Shown in pieces: positions 16,907 through 25,605 of a stretch of 64,000 nucleotides of DNA. The notes under the pieces are model-generated. The model was given only the letters and a program-made list of their open reading frames with translations, was not told where the DNA came from and made no database searches. Source of the stretch: DASSFZ01 sp035292585 (GTDB lineage: Bacteria > Chloroflexota > Anaerolineae > Fen-1058); the NCBI GenBank assembly GCA_035292585.1, contig DATDPU010000061.1, forward strand, positions 1 to 64,000. The letters are read 5' to 3'. A program made the translations under genes and the position numbers. The first letter of the stretch is position 1. Every line of letters begins with the position of its first letter.

Positions 16907-16950
16907 CCCTCACCCAGCCCTCTCCCTCAAAGGAGAGGGCTGGGTGAGGG
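16907..16950. repeat. Perfect 19-bp inverted repeat (CCCTCACCC family)
   Basis: The arm at 16907-16925 (CCCTCACCCAGCCCTCTCC) is exactly complementary to 16932-16950 with a six-base loop. The same family occurs inside mutS (32844-32899) and, degraded, at about 36925-36973. It lies in the leader of the htrA-like gene, 41 bases before its ATG, so it could influence expression. Confidence 0.8.
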
Positions 16951-16991
16951 TGAAGACTTATGGCATTATCGAGTCAGTTACGGAGGTACTG

Positions 16992-18233
16992 ATGAACAAA
17001 GTATCGTTATCGTTTCGCGCAACTTTACTGATTGCGATTGTGGCGATCGCGTTCAGCGGTTGCAGTGCTGTTGGGACACAATCGGTTTCGGCGGCTTTGC
17101 CGGCGGCGCAGGCGCAAACGCCCACGGCCGCATCGCCCAACCCGACCTCGGCCGGCGCTGACGCGGCGTCGCTGCAACTGGCGTTCATCGGCGTGTACGA
17201 GCGCGTCAATCCGTCGGTGGTGAATATTCGTGTGCTCGTGAACGGCGGTGAATCGCTGAACATCCCCGACATCCCCGGCTTCCCCACGCCGGAAGCGCCG
17301 AATGGCTTGCAGCAAGGACAGGGGTCGGGGTTTGTGTATGACCAGCAGGGTCACATCGTGACGAACAATCACGTCGTCGACGGCGCAGAGAAGATCGCGG
17401 TCACGTTCGCCGATGGGACGGAGGCCGCGGCGACGCTGGTCGGCGCCGATCCGAATGCCGATTTGGCGGTGATCAAGGTGGATGTCGATGCGGCGCAACT
17501 CACGCCCGTCACGTTGGGCAGCTCCGACGCACTGAAGGTCGGGCAGTTGGTGATCGCCATCGGCAACCCCTTCGGGTTGGAAGGCTCGATGACGACCGGG
17601 ATCGTGTCGGGTTTGGGCCGGCTGTTGCCGGCCGGCGCGCAAACGCCCAGCGGCGCGCGGTACAGCATCCCCGATATCGTGCAGACCGACGCGGCGATCA
17701 ACCCCGGCAACTCGGGCGGGCCGCTGCTCGATCTGGACGGGAAAGTCATCGGCGTCAATACGGCGATCGAGCTTAACCCCGCGCTTGGATCGCCCCGTGT
17801 GTCGTCGGGCGTGGGTTACGCCGTGCCGGTGGATATCGTCAGCCAGGTCGTGCCAGAGTTGATTGCAAACGGCCGGGTCGAGCATCCGTGGTTGGGCATC
17901 TCCGGCGGGACACTGAGCGCCGACATTGCCCAGGCGATGAATCTCGATCCCAATCAGCGCGGTGTCTTGGTTGCCGAAGTGACACCGGGCAGCCCGGCGG
18001 ACACGGCGGGCTTGAGAGGCAGTTCGACTGAGACGACGGTCGATGGTCTGCCGGCGCAGATCGGCGGCGACGTGATCGTGGCGATCGACGGTCAGCCGGT
18101 GCAGGTGTTTGACGAACTGTTGTCTTACATCTTCCGTGACGCAGAAGTGGGCCAGACGGTCACGCTGAGTATTCTGCGCGAGGGTCGACCGCAGGATGTT
18201 CAGGTCACGCTGGAAGCCCGGCCTACAGAATAG
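16992..18233 (+). CDS. HtrA/DegP-like serine protease, lipoprotein
   Basis: A 413-aa envelope protease. The signal peptide ends in a lipobox (AFSGC, Cys24), so it is probably lipid-anchored. A Thr/Pro/Ala-rich linker leads to a trypsin-like domain with the catalytic triad His127 (TNNHVVD), Asp157 (NADLAVIKV) and Ser241 (NPGNSGGPLLD). A single C-terminal PDZ domain follows (GSPADTAGL...GDVIVAIDGQPV). ATG at 16992 has GGAGG 6 bases upstream. The loop between Asp and Ser (LPAGAQTPSGARYSIPDIV) is typical of bacterial HtrA. The likely role is protein quality control outside the cytoplasmic membrane; the nearby two-component system and PDZ protein fit an envelope-stress theme. Confidence 0.95.
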   Translation: MNKVSLSFRATLLIAIVAIAFSGCSAVGTQSVSAALPAAQAQTPTAASPNPTSAGADAASLQLAFIGVYERVNPSVVNIRVLVNGGESLNIPDIPGFPTPEAPNGLQQGQGSGFVYDQQGHIVTNNHVVDGAEKIAVTFADGTEAAATLVGADPNADLAVIKVDVDAAQLTPVTLGSSDALKVGQLVIAIGNPFGLEGSMTTGIVSGLGRLLPAGAQTPSGARYSIPDIVQTDAAINPGNSGGPLLDLDGKVIGVNTAIELNPALGSPRVSSGVGYAVPVDIVSQVVPELIANGRVEHPWLGISGGTLSADIAQAMNLDPNQRGVLVAEVTPGSPADTAGLRGSSTETTVDGLPAQIGGDVIVAIDGQPVQVFDELLSYIFRDAEVGQTVTLSILREGRPQDVQVTLEARPTE

Positions 18234-18238
18234 CCGTG

Positions 18239-18358
18239 GTTCAGCTAAACAAGAACCCGACACCGCAAACGCGCGCCCGCGAGGACGCGGGCTATGAGCG
18301 GTGGATGCCCACTTGTACCGAAGTAAACTCAGTTCAGCTAAACAAGAACCCGACACCG
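18239..18358. repeat. 27-bp direct repeat flanking a GAGGACGCGGG element
   Basis: A 27-base sequence beginning GTTCAGCTAAACAAGAACCC occurs at 18239-18265 and again, identically, at 18332-18358. The 66 bases between contain CCCGCGAGGACGCGGGC, part of a dispersed repeat family. The second copy forms the left arm of the terminator at 18344-18376, so the first copy looks like a duplication of that arm made when the element was inserted. Confidence 0.8.
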
Positions 18359-18376
18359 AGAGTGTCGGGTTCTTTT
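18344..18376 (+). terminator. Rho-independent terminator of the htrA-like gene
   Basis: AAGAACCCGACAC (18344-18356) pairs perfectly with GTGTCGGGTTCTT (18362-18374) around CGAGA, and the descending arm runs into TTCTTTT. Position and orientation fit termination of the protease transcript. Confidence 0.85.
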
Positions 18377-18419
18377 ACGTTGTGGCGCTCGCCGGGTTTA
18401 CCGCCAGGCTTTCGCCGGG

Positions 18420-19259
18420 CTAGGGCAACTCGGCCGCTTGCAGCCAATAGTCGCGATAGCGGGCGATCAACGTCCGCGTGATCGGCCCCGGTTGACCGGC
18501 GCCGATCACGCGCCGATCGATTTCGATAACCGGCATCACTTCCCGACTGGAACTGGTGATGAAGGCCTCGGTCAGGCGCAGCAGGTCGGCCAGGCCGATC
18601 GGCTCGAAAACGACGGGCAGGAGTTTAGCCGCCTCGGCCAGCACCGCCGCGCGGGTCACCCCCGCCAATACCTCTTCACCCGCTGTGCGCAGTGTTCCAT
18701 CGAGTACGGCAAAAAAGTTGCTGGAGATGCCTTCCAAGATTCGGCCGGCTTCGTCGACGATGAGCAATTCGTGGATGGCCGGCCCGTGCTCGACCTTCGC
18801 GTGGCGCGAAGGCGCGATGAAGGCGGTCTGTTTGGCGTCGGGTCTGTCGCGCGTCAGGCGTGTGGTATGGCAACGCACGCCGTGCGCGTAATACTCGGCC
18901 GGATAACCTTCGAACGGTTCGATGCTGATGAAGACTTGATCGCTTTCAAACGGGGCGATGATGCGCAGGCGCGCGGCCGGCAGCCCTTCTTGCTCAAGCA
19001 CGGTGCGCAGCGCGGCGCGCAGCGCCGTCAGGTCGAGTGAGCGGGCTTTGTTCAGGCGGGCGAGCGAGTCAGCCAACCGCTGCAAGTGCGCGCTCAAGCC
19101 GAGGATGCGCATGCGATCATAGGTGCGCAGGGTCGTGTAGACGCCCTCTGGGAGCTGCAGCGATACGGCATCAAGCGTTGGCCCCGTCAACTCGGTCAGC
19201 GCCAGATGGTTTTCGGTGAGTAGATAAACGTGGATCGTAATGGGCTTAGTATACCGCAA
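18420..19259 (-). CDS. Class IV PLP aminotransferase (BCAT/D-amino-acid/ADC-lyase family)
   Basis: A 279-aa fold-type IV PLP enzyme. Family motifs are ARLRIIAPFESDQVFI, the probable PLP lysine in RHAKVEHGPAIHELLIVDE, GRILEGISSNFFAVLDG and AGVTRAAVLAEAAKLL (phosphate-binding). The C-terminal half ADLLRLTEAFITSSSREVMPV matches branched-chain aminotransferases and 4-amino-4-deoxychorismate lyase. The Lys context is atypical, so specificity is left open. The start is uncertain: the frame opens with a TTG at 19259, but a TATACT box (about 19248-19253, minus strand) lies within the first codons, so the true start may be further downstream. Neighbours give no pathway clue. Confidence 0.85.
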   Translation of the reverse strand: MRYTKPITIHVYLLTENHLALTELTGPTLDAVSLQLPEGVYTTLRTYDRMRILGLSAHLQRLADSLARLNKARSLDLTALRAALRTVLEQEGLPAARLRIIAPFESDQVFISIEPFEGYPAEYYAHGVRCHTTRLTRDRPDAKQTAFIAPSRHAKVEHGPAIHELLIVDEAGRILEGISSNFFAVLDGTLRTAGEEVLAGVTRAAVLAEAAKLLPVVFEPIGLADLLRLTEAFITSSSREVMPVIEIDRRVIGAGQPGPITRTLIARYRDYWLQAAELP

Positions 19260-19494
19260 CTACAGATCGATGCTGCCCAGTTCACGCGCTTGCCAGGGCA
19301 ATCGCATCGAATATGCCAATACCCGATCGGCCCCGAAAATGGGCCACTGCTCTCGGCCCGCGTCCGCGCGGGCCGCGCGAAGCGGACGGGGACGCGGACG
19401 GTGAGCCATCACGCCTATATTTGCGCTGTGCAAGAATTTAGATGCGATTGCCCTATAGACTAGCACCGGGGTCTGAGGAAAGTCTGAAATAGAC

Positions 19495-19500
19495 TATAAT
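19495..19500 (+). promoter_or_regulatory. -10 box upstream of the BTAD regulator
   Basis: A perfect TATAAT lies 55 bases before the GTG start of the 994-aa regulator. No good -35 is visible. Confidence 0.4.
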
Positions 19501-19554
19501 TCCAGCGACCCAACCCGAGAATGCTGAACTGAGTCAGTTTGTGAGCGTCACGCC

Positions 19555-22539
19555 GTGACTCCGCGATTGTCCCTTTCCTTGCTCGGCCCACTGGAAGTGC
19601 AACTCGATGGCGAGCCACTGGGTGGTTTCGAGTACAACAAAGTGCGCGCGCTGTTGGCCTATCTGGCCGTGGAAGCGCGGCAGTCGCATACGCGCGCCAG
19701 CCTGTGCGCGCTGCTCTGGCCCGACCTTTCGGAGAGCGCCGCGCGGCAGAACCTCAGCCAGGCGCTCACGCAATTGCGCAAGGTGCTCGGCGACAAGCGC
19801 GCCGCCACGCCCTTTCTGCTCACGACGACCGAGCGCGTTCAACTGAATCCCGAAGCGCCGTGGGACGTAGACGTAACCCGCTTCACCGCATTGGCGGCCG
19901 AAGCCGAAGCGCACGCGCATCGCGCCTGGCCGCTGTGCACGCCATGCGCGGCGAAACTACGCGAGGTCGCCGCGCTCTATCGCGGCGATTTCCTGGCGCA
20001 GTTCTACGTGAGCGATAGCGCGCCGTTTGAAGAGTGGGCGCTGTTGCTGCGGGAGCGATTGCGGCAGCGCCTGTTGAGCGCGCTGGAGCGGCTGGCGCAC
20101 TACGCCGAGTGGCGCGAAGCCTACGCGCAAGCGGCCGAAATCGCGCGGCGGCACGTGGAGTTGGAGCCGCTACGCGATGGCAGCCAGCGTGAGTTGATGC
20201 GGTTGCTCGCCTTGAGCGGGCAGCAAGCGGCAGCGCTGGCGCAGTACGAATACTTCCAACGTACACTCGCCACAGAATTGGACGCCGAACCAGAACCGGA
20301 GACGAGCGCGTTGTACGAGCAGATTCGCACGAGCGATGAGTTGGATGCGCTCCGGCGTATCCGATCGCCGCTGAGTCATTTGCCTGCGCCGCCCACCCCA
20401 TTGATCGGCCGTGCGGCGCATGTTCAGGCTGTGTGTGAACGCTTGCAGACCGGCGCACGCCTGGTCACGCTCACCGGCGCGCCCGGCATCGGCAAGACGC
20501 GGCTGGCGTTGGAAGTGGCGGCGCGCCTGCGCTTCGATTTTGAGGATAGCGTGCACTTCGTCGAATTGGCGCCTGTCCAGGACCCGGCGCAGGTGGCTTC
20601 TGCGGTCGCTCAAGTCTTGGGCGTCAAGGAAGGGGCGGGGCAAACGCTGCCCGATGCGGTGCGCGCTCACCTGCGCCCCAGGCACACCTTGCTGGCGCTG
20701 GACAATTTCGAGCATGTGCTCGACGCCGCGCCGTTCGTCGCGGACTTGCTGGCGGCATGTCCGGCGTTGAGCGTGCTGATCACCAGCCGCGCCCCGTTGC
20801 GTCTGCGCGCCGAGCGGCAGTATCCGCTCGATCCGCTCACGCTGCCCGCCGAGCATGCCGACGCGCACGCTGCGCTACAGGCAGAATCCGTGCAACTCTT
20901 CGTCGATCGCGCGCAGGCCGTGCGGATCGGTTTCGCAGTCACCGCTGAGAACACCACGCTGGTGACAGCGATTTGCCGCCGAATGGATGGCCTGCCGCTC
21001 GCCATCGAATTGATCGCGCCCCGCCTCCGATCCCTCTCGGTGGCGGAAGTCCACCACCAACTTGAATCGCCCCTTGCTTCGCTCGCGACTGGGCTACGCG
21101 ATTTGCCCGCGCGCCATCGCACCTTGCGCGACGCCATCCAGTGGAGCTATGCTCGGCTCCGTGCAGCCGAGCAGCGCGTCTTCGCGCACTTGGGCGTGTT
21201 TGTCGGCGGCTGCACGGCGGAGGCGGTTCAAGCCGTGCTCAACGAGGCCGCTCTTGCGCTGCCCGCGCTCGAAGCGCTCACCGAGGCCAGCCTGGTTCAC
21301 GCGCAGACGATCGCGGGCGAGACGCGCTTCACCTTGCTCGAAACGCTGCGCGAGTTTGCGCTAGAGCAACTCGCCGCACGGGGCGAGCGGGATGCGGCGC
21401 AACAACGACACGCCGCTTACATCCAGCAGCTGGCCGAGGCGGCCTACGAACAATTGCTGGGGCCTGATCAGGCGCACTGGAGCGCGCGCCTCGCCGTCGA
21501 GCTCGATAACGTGCGGGCCGCCCTATGCTGGGCCGGGCAGCATCGGATGATCGAGACCTCGCTACGCATCGCGACCGGAGTGTTTCGCTTTTGCTGGCAA
21601 CGCGGCCTCTTGCGCGAGGGCCTGAGCTGGTTCGAGCCGGCTTTCAGCTGCCGGCATACAGCGCCGCTGGATGTTCAATCGCGCGCATTTCGGGCCGCGG
21701 GCGTTTTAGCTCTGGGGCTGAATGACTACCCACGCGCGCGGGAGTGGATGGAAGAGGCGATTGCCGCCGGGCGCCAGGCCGGTGATGCCTATCTCGTCGC
21801 GGCGGCCACCACCAACCTGGGACTGGTGCTGAAGGATCAGGGCGAATGGGAATCGGCCAGCGCGCGCCTCGCCGAAGCGATTACGCTCAATCGCGCCCTC
21901 GAAGGCAAGCCTCACGCCGTCAAGTTCGCGCTGGTCATCCTGGCGAGTCTGTTCATCCGGCTGGGCAAGCTGGCCGAGGCCGGACAGCTCTACGAAGAAA
22001 GCCTCTACCACAATCGCCAGCTGGGCGATGTCGAAGGCGCCGCCAATTCGCTGTACGGTCTCGCCATAGCGGCTGCTGCGCGCGGCGATTACCAGACGGC
22101 GCGGCAGTTAGGGGAAGAGTCGCTCAGGTTGTATGGCAGTCTCAACCATCAATTTGGTATGGGCTGGGCTTATTACTGTTTGGGCAACATCCTGCGCGAT
22201 GCCCAGGATTTCGGTGAGGCGTTGGCGCGCTATCAGCACAGCCTTCGCATCTGGCTGGAGCGAGAAGATGCGGTCAACGCCGCCTCTGTTTTGGAGGACT
22301 TGGGGCTATTGCTGGCCCGGCAAGGCCAGTGGCTGCGCCTCGCCCGCCTGCTGGGGGCTGCCGCCAGGTTCCGCGAGGATGCGCATGCCATGCTCACACC
22401 CTATGAAGAAAGCCGCCGACACAATATGCTGCGGGCTTGCCGCGCCGCTATCGGCGAAGCGGCGTATGAAGCCGCCTGGGCCGCCGGCCGCGCGCTGACA
22501 CTGGAGCAGGCCGCGGCGCTGGCGCGCGGGATAGATTAG
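19555..22539 (+). CDS. BTAD/NB-ARC/TPR transcriptional regulator (AfsR/SARP-like)
   Basis: A 994-aa STAND-type regulator. The N-terminus resembles an OmpR-like winged helix (LSLSLLGPLEVQLDGEPLGGFEYNK region; about 1-95), followed by the BTAD domain (about 100-250; AALYRGDFLAQFYVSDSAPFEEW, EYFQRTLATELDAEPEPET). An NB-ARC-like NTPase has Walker A TGAPGIGKTRLALEVA, Walker B TLLALDNFEHVLDA and GLPLAIELIAPRLRSLS. The C-terminal 400 residues are tetratricopeptide repeats (for example AGQLYEESLYHNRQLGDVEGAANSLYGLA). The start is a GTG. Such proteins control secondary metabolism in actinobacteria and are abundant in Chloroflexota. No biosynthetic genes are adjacent; the targets are unknown. A BTAD-like remnant occurs at 42316-42441. 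Confidence 0.93.
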   Translation: MTPRLSLSLLGPLEVQLDGEPLGGFEYNKVRALLAYLAVEARQSHTRASLCALLWPDLSESAARQNLSQALTQLRKVLGDKRAATPFLLTTTERVQLNPEAPWDVDVTRFTALAAEAEAHAHRAWPLCTPCAAKLREVAALYRGDFLAQFYVSDSAPFEEWALLLRERLRQRLLSALERLAHYAEWREAYAQAAEIARRHVELEPLRDGSQRELMRLLALSGQQAAALAQYEYFQRTLATELDAEPEPETSALYEQIRTSDELDALRRIRSPLSHLPAPPTPLIGRAAHVQAVCERLQTGARLVTLTGAPGIGKTRLALEVAARLRFDFEDSVHFVELAPVQDPAQVASAVAQVLGVKEGAGQTLPDAVRAHLRPRHTLLALDNFEHVLDAAPFVADLLAACPALSVLITSRAPLRLRAERQYPLDPLTLPAEHADAHAALQAESVQLFVDRAQAVRIGFAVTAENTTLVTAICRRMDGLPLAIELIAPRLRSLSVAEVHHQLESPLASLATGLRDLPARHRTLRDAIQWSYARLRAAEQRVFAHLGVFVGGCTAEAVQAVLNEAALALPALEALTEASLVHAQTIAGETRFTLLETLREFALEQLAARGERDAAQQRHAAYIQQLAEAAYEQLLGPDQAHWSARLAVELDNVRAALCWAGQHRMIETSLRIATGVFRFCWQRGLLREGLSWFEPAFSCRHTAPLDVQSRAFRAAGVLALGLNDYPRAREWMEEAIAAGRQAGDAYLVAAATTNLGLVLKDQGEWESASARLAEAITLNRALEGKPHAVKFALVILASLFIRLGKLAEAGQLYEESLYHNRQLGDVEGAANSLYGLAIAAAARGDYQTARQLGEESLRLYGSLNHQFGMGWAYYCLGNILRDAQDFGEALARYQHSLRIWLEREDAVNAASVLEDLGLLLARQGQWLRLARLLGAAARFREDAHAMLTPYEESRRHNMLRACRAAIGEAAYEAAWAAGRALTLEQAAALARGID

Positions 22540-22945
22540 CTGATCGATTCCTGACAATCTAGTCCTCATATCCAAAGTAGGGCAAGCGCATTTCGCCATG
22601 CGATTGCCCTGCATCCGAAGCTGCACGCCAGCGCAACCGCTGGTATAATCTTGACAGTATCCACGCGTTCAATGAAGGCGCTCAGGTACTGAACAAGTGC
22701 GTAGTAGTCTAGGACCCCGACCACTTAATTTTGCGGGGTTCGGACGGCAGTACAACTGCCGTCCGCCGCAGTTCAACTGCGGCGGGAACTACGCAACTTC
22801 AGATTGTTGAAGCACTAGGGCCGCGCCACAGTGATTTTGATGGGCGTAGCGTAGGGCCGCGTGCCCGTCAGACGCCCACAACCCCACATGGGGGCGCAAG
22901 CAGGGGGCTAAACTACGTGCGTGCACTTGTTTTAAACATGCGCCA
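22540..22945. other. Intergenic region filled by repeat elements
   Basis: This 406-base gap contains a TATAAT (22644-22649) that may have served the downstream TPR operon, the CTAG-ended element at 22709-22818, and a stretch (about 22840-22915) with ACGCCCACAACCCCACATGG and GGGGGCGCAAGCAGGGGGCT that matches sequences near 28265, 33590 and 50110. No gene is seen. The repeats separate the promoter candidate from the TPR gene by about 300 bases. Confidence 0.6.
22709..22818. repeat. MITE-like repeat, family A copy 1
   Basis: A 110-base element running from CTAGGACCCCGACC to GTTGAAGCACTAG, with internal palindromes (CGGACGGCAG/CTGCCGTCCG and CCGCAGTTCAACTGCGG). Copies with the same ends occur at 28354-28463 and 53659-53807. 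The ends are short imperfect inverted repeats (CTAGTAC versus GTACTAG in the best copy). Confidence 0.8.
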
Positions 22946-22957
22946 ATGAAGGTAACC

Positions 22958-25243
22958 GTGTCAAAGAAGAAGCACAAGCACACACCGCGCTTATCACCGC
23001 CGGCCGGCCCGCTCACACCCCGGCAGGCCGGTCTCCGCGCTTTCCGCCGGGGCGACTTCAACACCGCCATCGCCGAGTGGAGCCGGCTGGACGCGACGAG
23101 CGAACCAGGTATTCCCGCCGCACTGGCCGAAGCGCATTTTCGCCGCGCGCTGCTCACGCATGACGAAACCCTGCGGAAGAACGATCTCCGGCAGACCGTC
23201 GAATTAGCGCCGGGCGAGGGTCGTTACTGGTATCACCTCGGGCTGGCGCAGCATCGCGCCGAACGGTTAGACGACGCGAGCGCAGCCTACACCCGCGCCG
23301 TCGAATTGGGTTTCACGCGCGGCGGCGTCGGCCTCACCCGCGGATTGGCCGAAGTCGAGCGCAACCCGGAAGTCGATCTGGATGCGCTGGGGCTGCCGGA
23401 AACCGATTGGGTTACGTTGCGCCCCATCGCGGCGTTGTTACGGGGCGAGGCCCAAGCCGTGCTCGATGCGCCGCCGCCGCCCAATCCCAACGATCCGCTT
23501 GCCGCGCTCTGGCGCGGGCTGGCGCTCGTCCACGCCGGCCAGGTCGAACGGGCGCTGCCGGTGCTGGCCTCACCCGCGCAGCGTCTCAAAGGCGAGGCCG
23601 AAGCGGTGCGGGCGTTGTACCACGGGCTGGCGCTGGCCGCGAGCGGCGACGAACCCAGGGCGCTGAATGTGTGGGCGGCAGCCGCCGCGCGCACGGCGAC
23701 GCCGCGTCTGCAAGCTGCGCTCGCCACGGCGCAGCTGCGGCGTATCCGCGCCGCCGTCGAAGCGGGCGATTGGCCCACCGTGTTGTCAGCGATCGAGCGA
23801 GAACGGCGGGTCGCCGCTGAACATGCCGGCTTCCGCGCCGTCGAAGTGGTCGCTCGCAATCGACTGGCTAACGCGGCCGCTATGCAGGGCGATTGGGAAG
23901 CGGCGCTGGGACATTGGGCGCAAATTCGTTCGGCGCTGGAAGCCTATCCCGAACTCGGTCCCATCACGCCCATCCTGCACAACTTAGGCGTCGCTCTGGA
24001 GCGCGCCGGGCACTGGGAAGAAGCCGCCGAAGCGTGGAGCGCGCTGCTCAACCGCCTGCCTCGCCGCGCCACCAAGAAATCGCCGGCCGAGCTGGGCCTG
24101 CCGTTGCCGGTGGCCGAATATCGCGCCTGGCTGCGGCGGCGCGTGTTGGATGCCTTTAAGCGGGGCGGCCGGCCCGACGCAGCCATTACGCACTATCGAA
24201 ACGCGGTCAAGGCCGGCCCCGACGACATCGATTTGCGGCTCGAACTGGCCGACGCGCTGCTCGCCAACGATCAAATCATCGCTGCGCGCAACGAGCTGCA
24301 GCGCATCCTCAAGAAATGGCCGGCTCACGTCGAGGCGCGCCTGCGGCTGGCCGAAGTTCACCGGCAACGGGGCGAGTGGTACGGAGCCGAATTGGAACTG
24401 CGCGGCGTGCTGGAAACCGATCCGGATCACGCCGCCGCGCGGCGCGGCCTGGCCGAAATGTTGATCGAGCGCGCTCACGCTCAATTCGACTATGGCTACT
24501 TCGCGCAGGCCAAAACCCTGTACGAGGAGGCCCTGGCGCTGACGCCCGACGACCCGATGTTCCTCGTGTGGCTGGGCAACACCGAACTGGCGCAACGCCG
24601 CCTGCCGGCGGCGCGCGAGCGCTTCGACGCGGCGCTGGCCAAAGGCGATCTGCACACCTACGTGAGCGTCTTCACCTGCTGGGCGCAGCGCAACAACCTG
24701 TCCGAAGCGCGGGGCATTATCCAGCGCGCCGAAGCGGCCGGTTTCGGTTCGCCGCACTTCTACATCGACGCCGCCGCCGAGTGCTTCAAGCTCGCGAACG
24801 GGCCGCGCTCGCCGCTCGGATTCGGATTTCCCGGCGCACCTCGGCGCGCCGACGATCCCTGGGAGCAGCTCGGGCGCGATCTGTTGCACCAGGCTGAATC
24901 CGGCCGGATCGACAGCATCGAAGAGCTGCAGCATCTCATCGGCTCGCTTGGCCCGTTGCGTCCCGATCTCGCGTTGAACTATGCGCAGGCGCTCGTCCAC
25001 CGCACGCCGGACGATCCTCTCGCCATTATGATGCTGGCCGTGTTGCAGGGCATGAGTGGGCAGTCGAAGGCCGGCAAAGACAGTCTCCGCCGCGCCGCCG
25101 CGCTCGCCCGCAAGCAGGGCAAGCTCGAATTGCTGGAGGAGATCGAAGAGTTTCGGTCGTTGGTCAACAACCCCTTCCTGGCGCAGGCTTCTCAAATGGG
25201 GATGCTGCCCGATTTCTTCGACGATGAGGAGTTGGAATGGTGA
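22958..25243 (+). CDS. TPR-repeat protein of the chaperone operon
   Basis: A protein of about 760 residues made almost entirely of tetratricopeptide-like helical pairs (for example YWYHLGLAQHRAERLDDASAAYTRAVELG and RLAEVHRQRGEWYGAELELRGVLETDPDHAAARRGLAEML), with a Lys/His-rich N-terminus. It lacks a signal peptide and TM segments. I prefer the GTG at 22958 because GAAGG sits at proper spacing; an ATG at 22946 is in frame. The last codons overlap the J-domain gene, followed by grpE and dnaK, so it is probably a co-chaperone or client-recruiting scaffold for that Hsp70; TPR proteins commonly play such roles, but this one is not identified further. Confidence 0.88.
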   Translation: MSKKKHKHTPRLSPPAGPLTPRQAGLRAFRRGDFNTAIAEWSRLDATSEPGIPAALAEAHFRRALLTHDETLRKNDLRQTVELAPGEGRYWYHLGLAQHRAERLDDASAAYTRAVELGFTRGGVGLTRGLAEVERNPEVDLDALGLPETDWVTLRPIAALLRGEAQAVLDAPPPPNPNDPLAALWRGLALVHAGQVERALPVLASPAQRLKGEAEAVRALYHGLALAASGDEPRALNVWAAAAARTATPRLQAALATAQLRRIRAAVEAGDWPTVLSAIERERRVAAEHAGFRAVEVVARNRLANAAAMQGDWEAALGHWAQIRSALEAYPELGPITPILHNLGVALERAGHWEEAAEAWSALLNRLPRRATKKSPAELGLPLPVAEYRAWLRRRVLDAFKRGGRPDAAITHYRNAVKAGPDDIDLRLELADALLANDQIIAARNELQRILKKWPAHVEARLRLAEVHRQRGEWYGAELELRGVLETDPDHAAARRGLAEMLIERAHAQFDYGYFAQAKTLYEEALALTPDDPMFLVWLGNTELAQRRLPAARERFDAALAKGDLHTYVSVFTCWAQRNNLSEARGIIQRAEAAGFGSPHFYIDAAAECFKLANGPRSPLGFGFPGAPRRADDPWEQLGRDLLHQAESGRIDSIEELQHLIGSLGPLRPDLALNYAQALVHRTPDDPLAIMMLAVLQGMSGQSKAGKDSLRRAAALARKQGKLELLEEIEEFRSLVNNPFLAQASQMGMLPDFFDDEELEW

Positions 25244-25605
25244 CCGGCAACACGCCTCCTATCGATCCTTACGCCGTGCTCGACCTCGATCCGGGCGCGA
25301 CGCCGGAGCAAATCAAGACGGCCTACTTCACCCGTGTGCGCGAGCATCCGCCGGAGCGCGACCCGGAAGGCTTCAAGCGTATCCGCGCCGCGTACGAGCA
25401 GTTACGCGATCCGGCCAAACGGCGCGAGACCGATCTGTTGCGCCTGCATGCCTGGCCCGAGCCGTCGTTGGAGCGCATCTTCGCCGAACCCGATCCGGCT
25501 CAGGCGGCCCGGCTCGATCCCGCCGACGTGATCGCCGCCGCCCGCGCCGTCAGCGATGTCGCCCGGCGCGACTTCCGCGAAGACTTCCGGGAGGTGAAGG
25601 GGTGA
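25237..25605 (+). CDS. Small J-domain protein (DnaJ-like, HPP in place of HPD)
   Basis: A 122-aa protein whose first 70 residues match a J domain: DPYAVLDLDPGATPEQIKTAYFTRVREH, then FKRIRAAYEQLRDPAKR. The HPD tripeptide that stimulates Hsp70 ATPase is replaced by His-Pro-Pro (REHPPERDPEGFK). There is no G/F-rich region, zinc finger or C-terminal substrate domain. It overlaps the TPR gene by 7 bases and the grpE gene by 4. Since HPD is normally required, it may recruit the adjacent DnaK without stimulating it, or use a variant mechanism. The J-fold assignment is good; the function is inferred. Confidence 0.85.
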   Translation: MVTGNTPPIDPYAVLDLDPGATPEQIKTAYFTRVREHPPERDPEGFKRIRAAYEQLRDPAKRRETDLLRLHAWPEPSLERIFAEPDPAQAARLDPADVIAAARAVSDVARRDFREDFREVKG

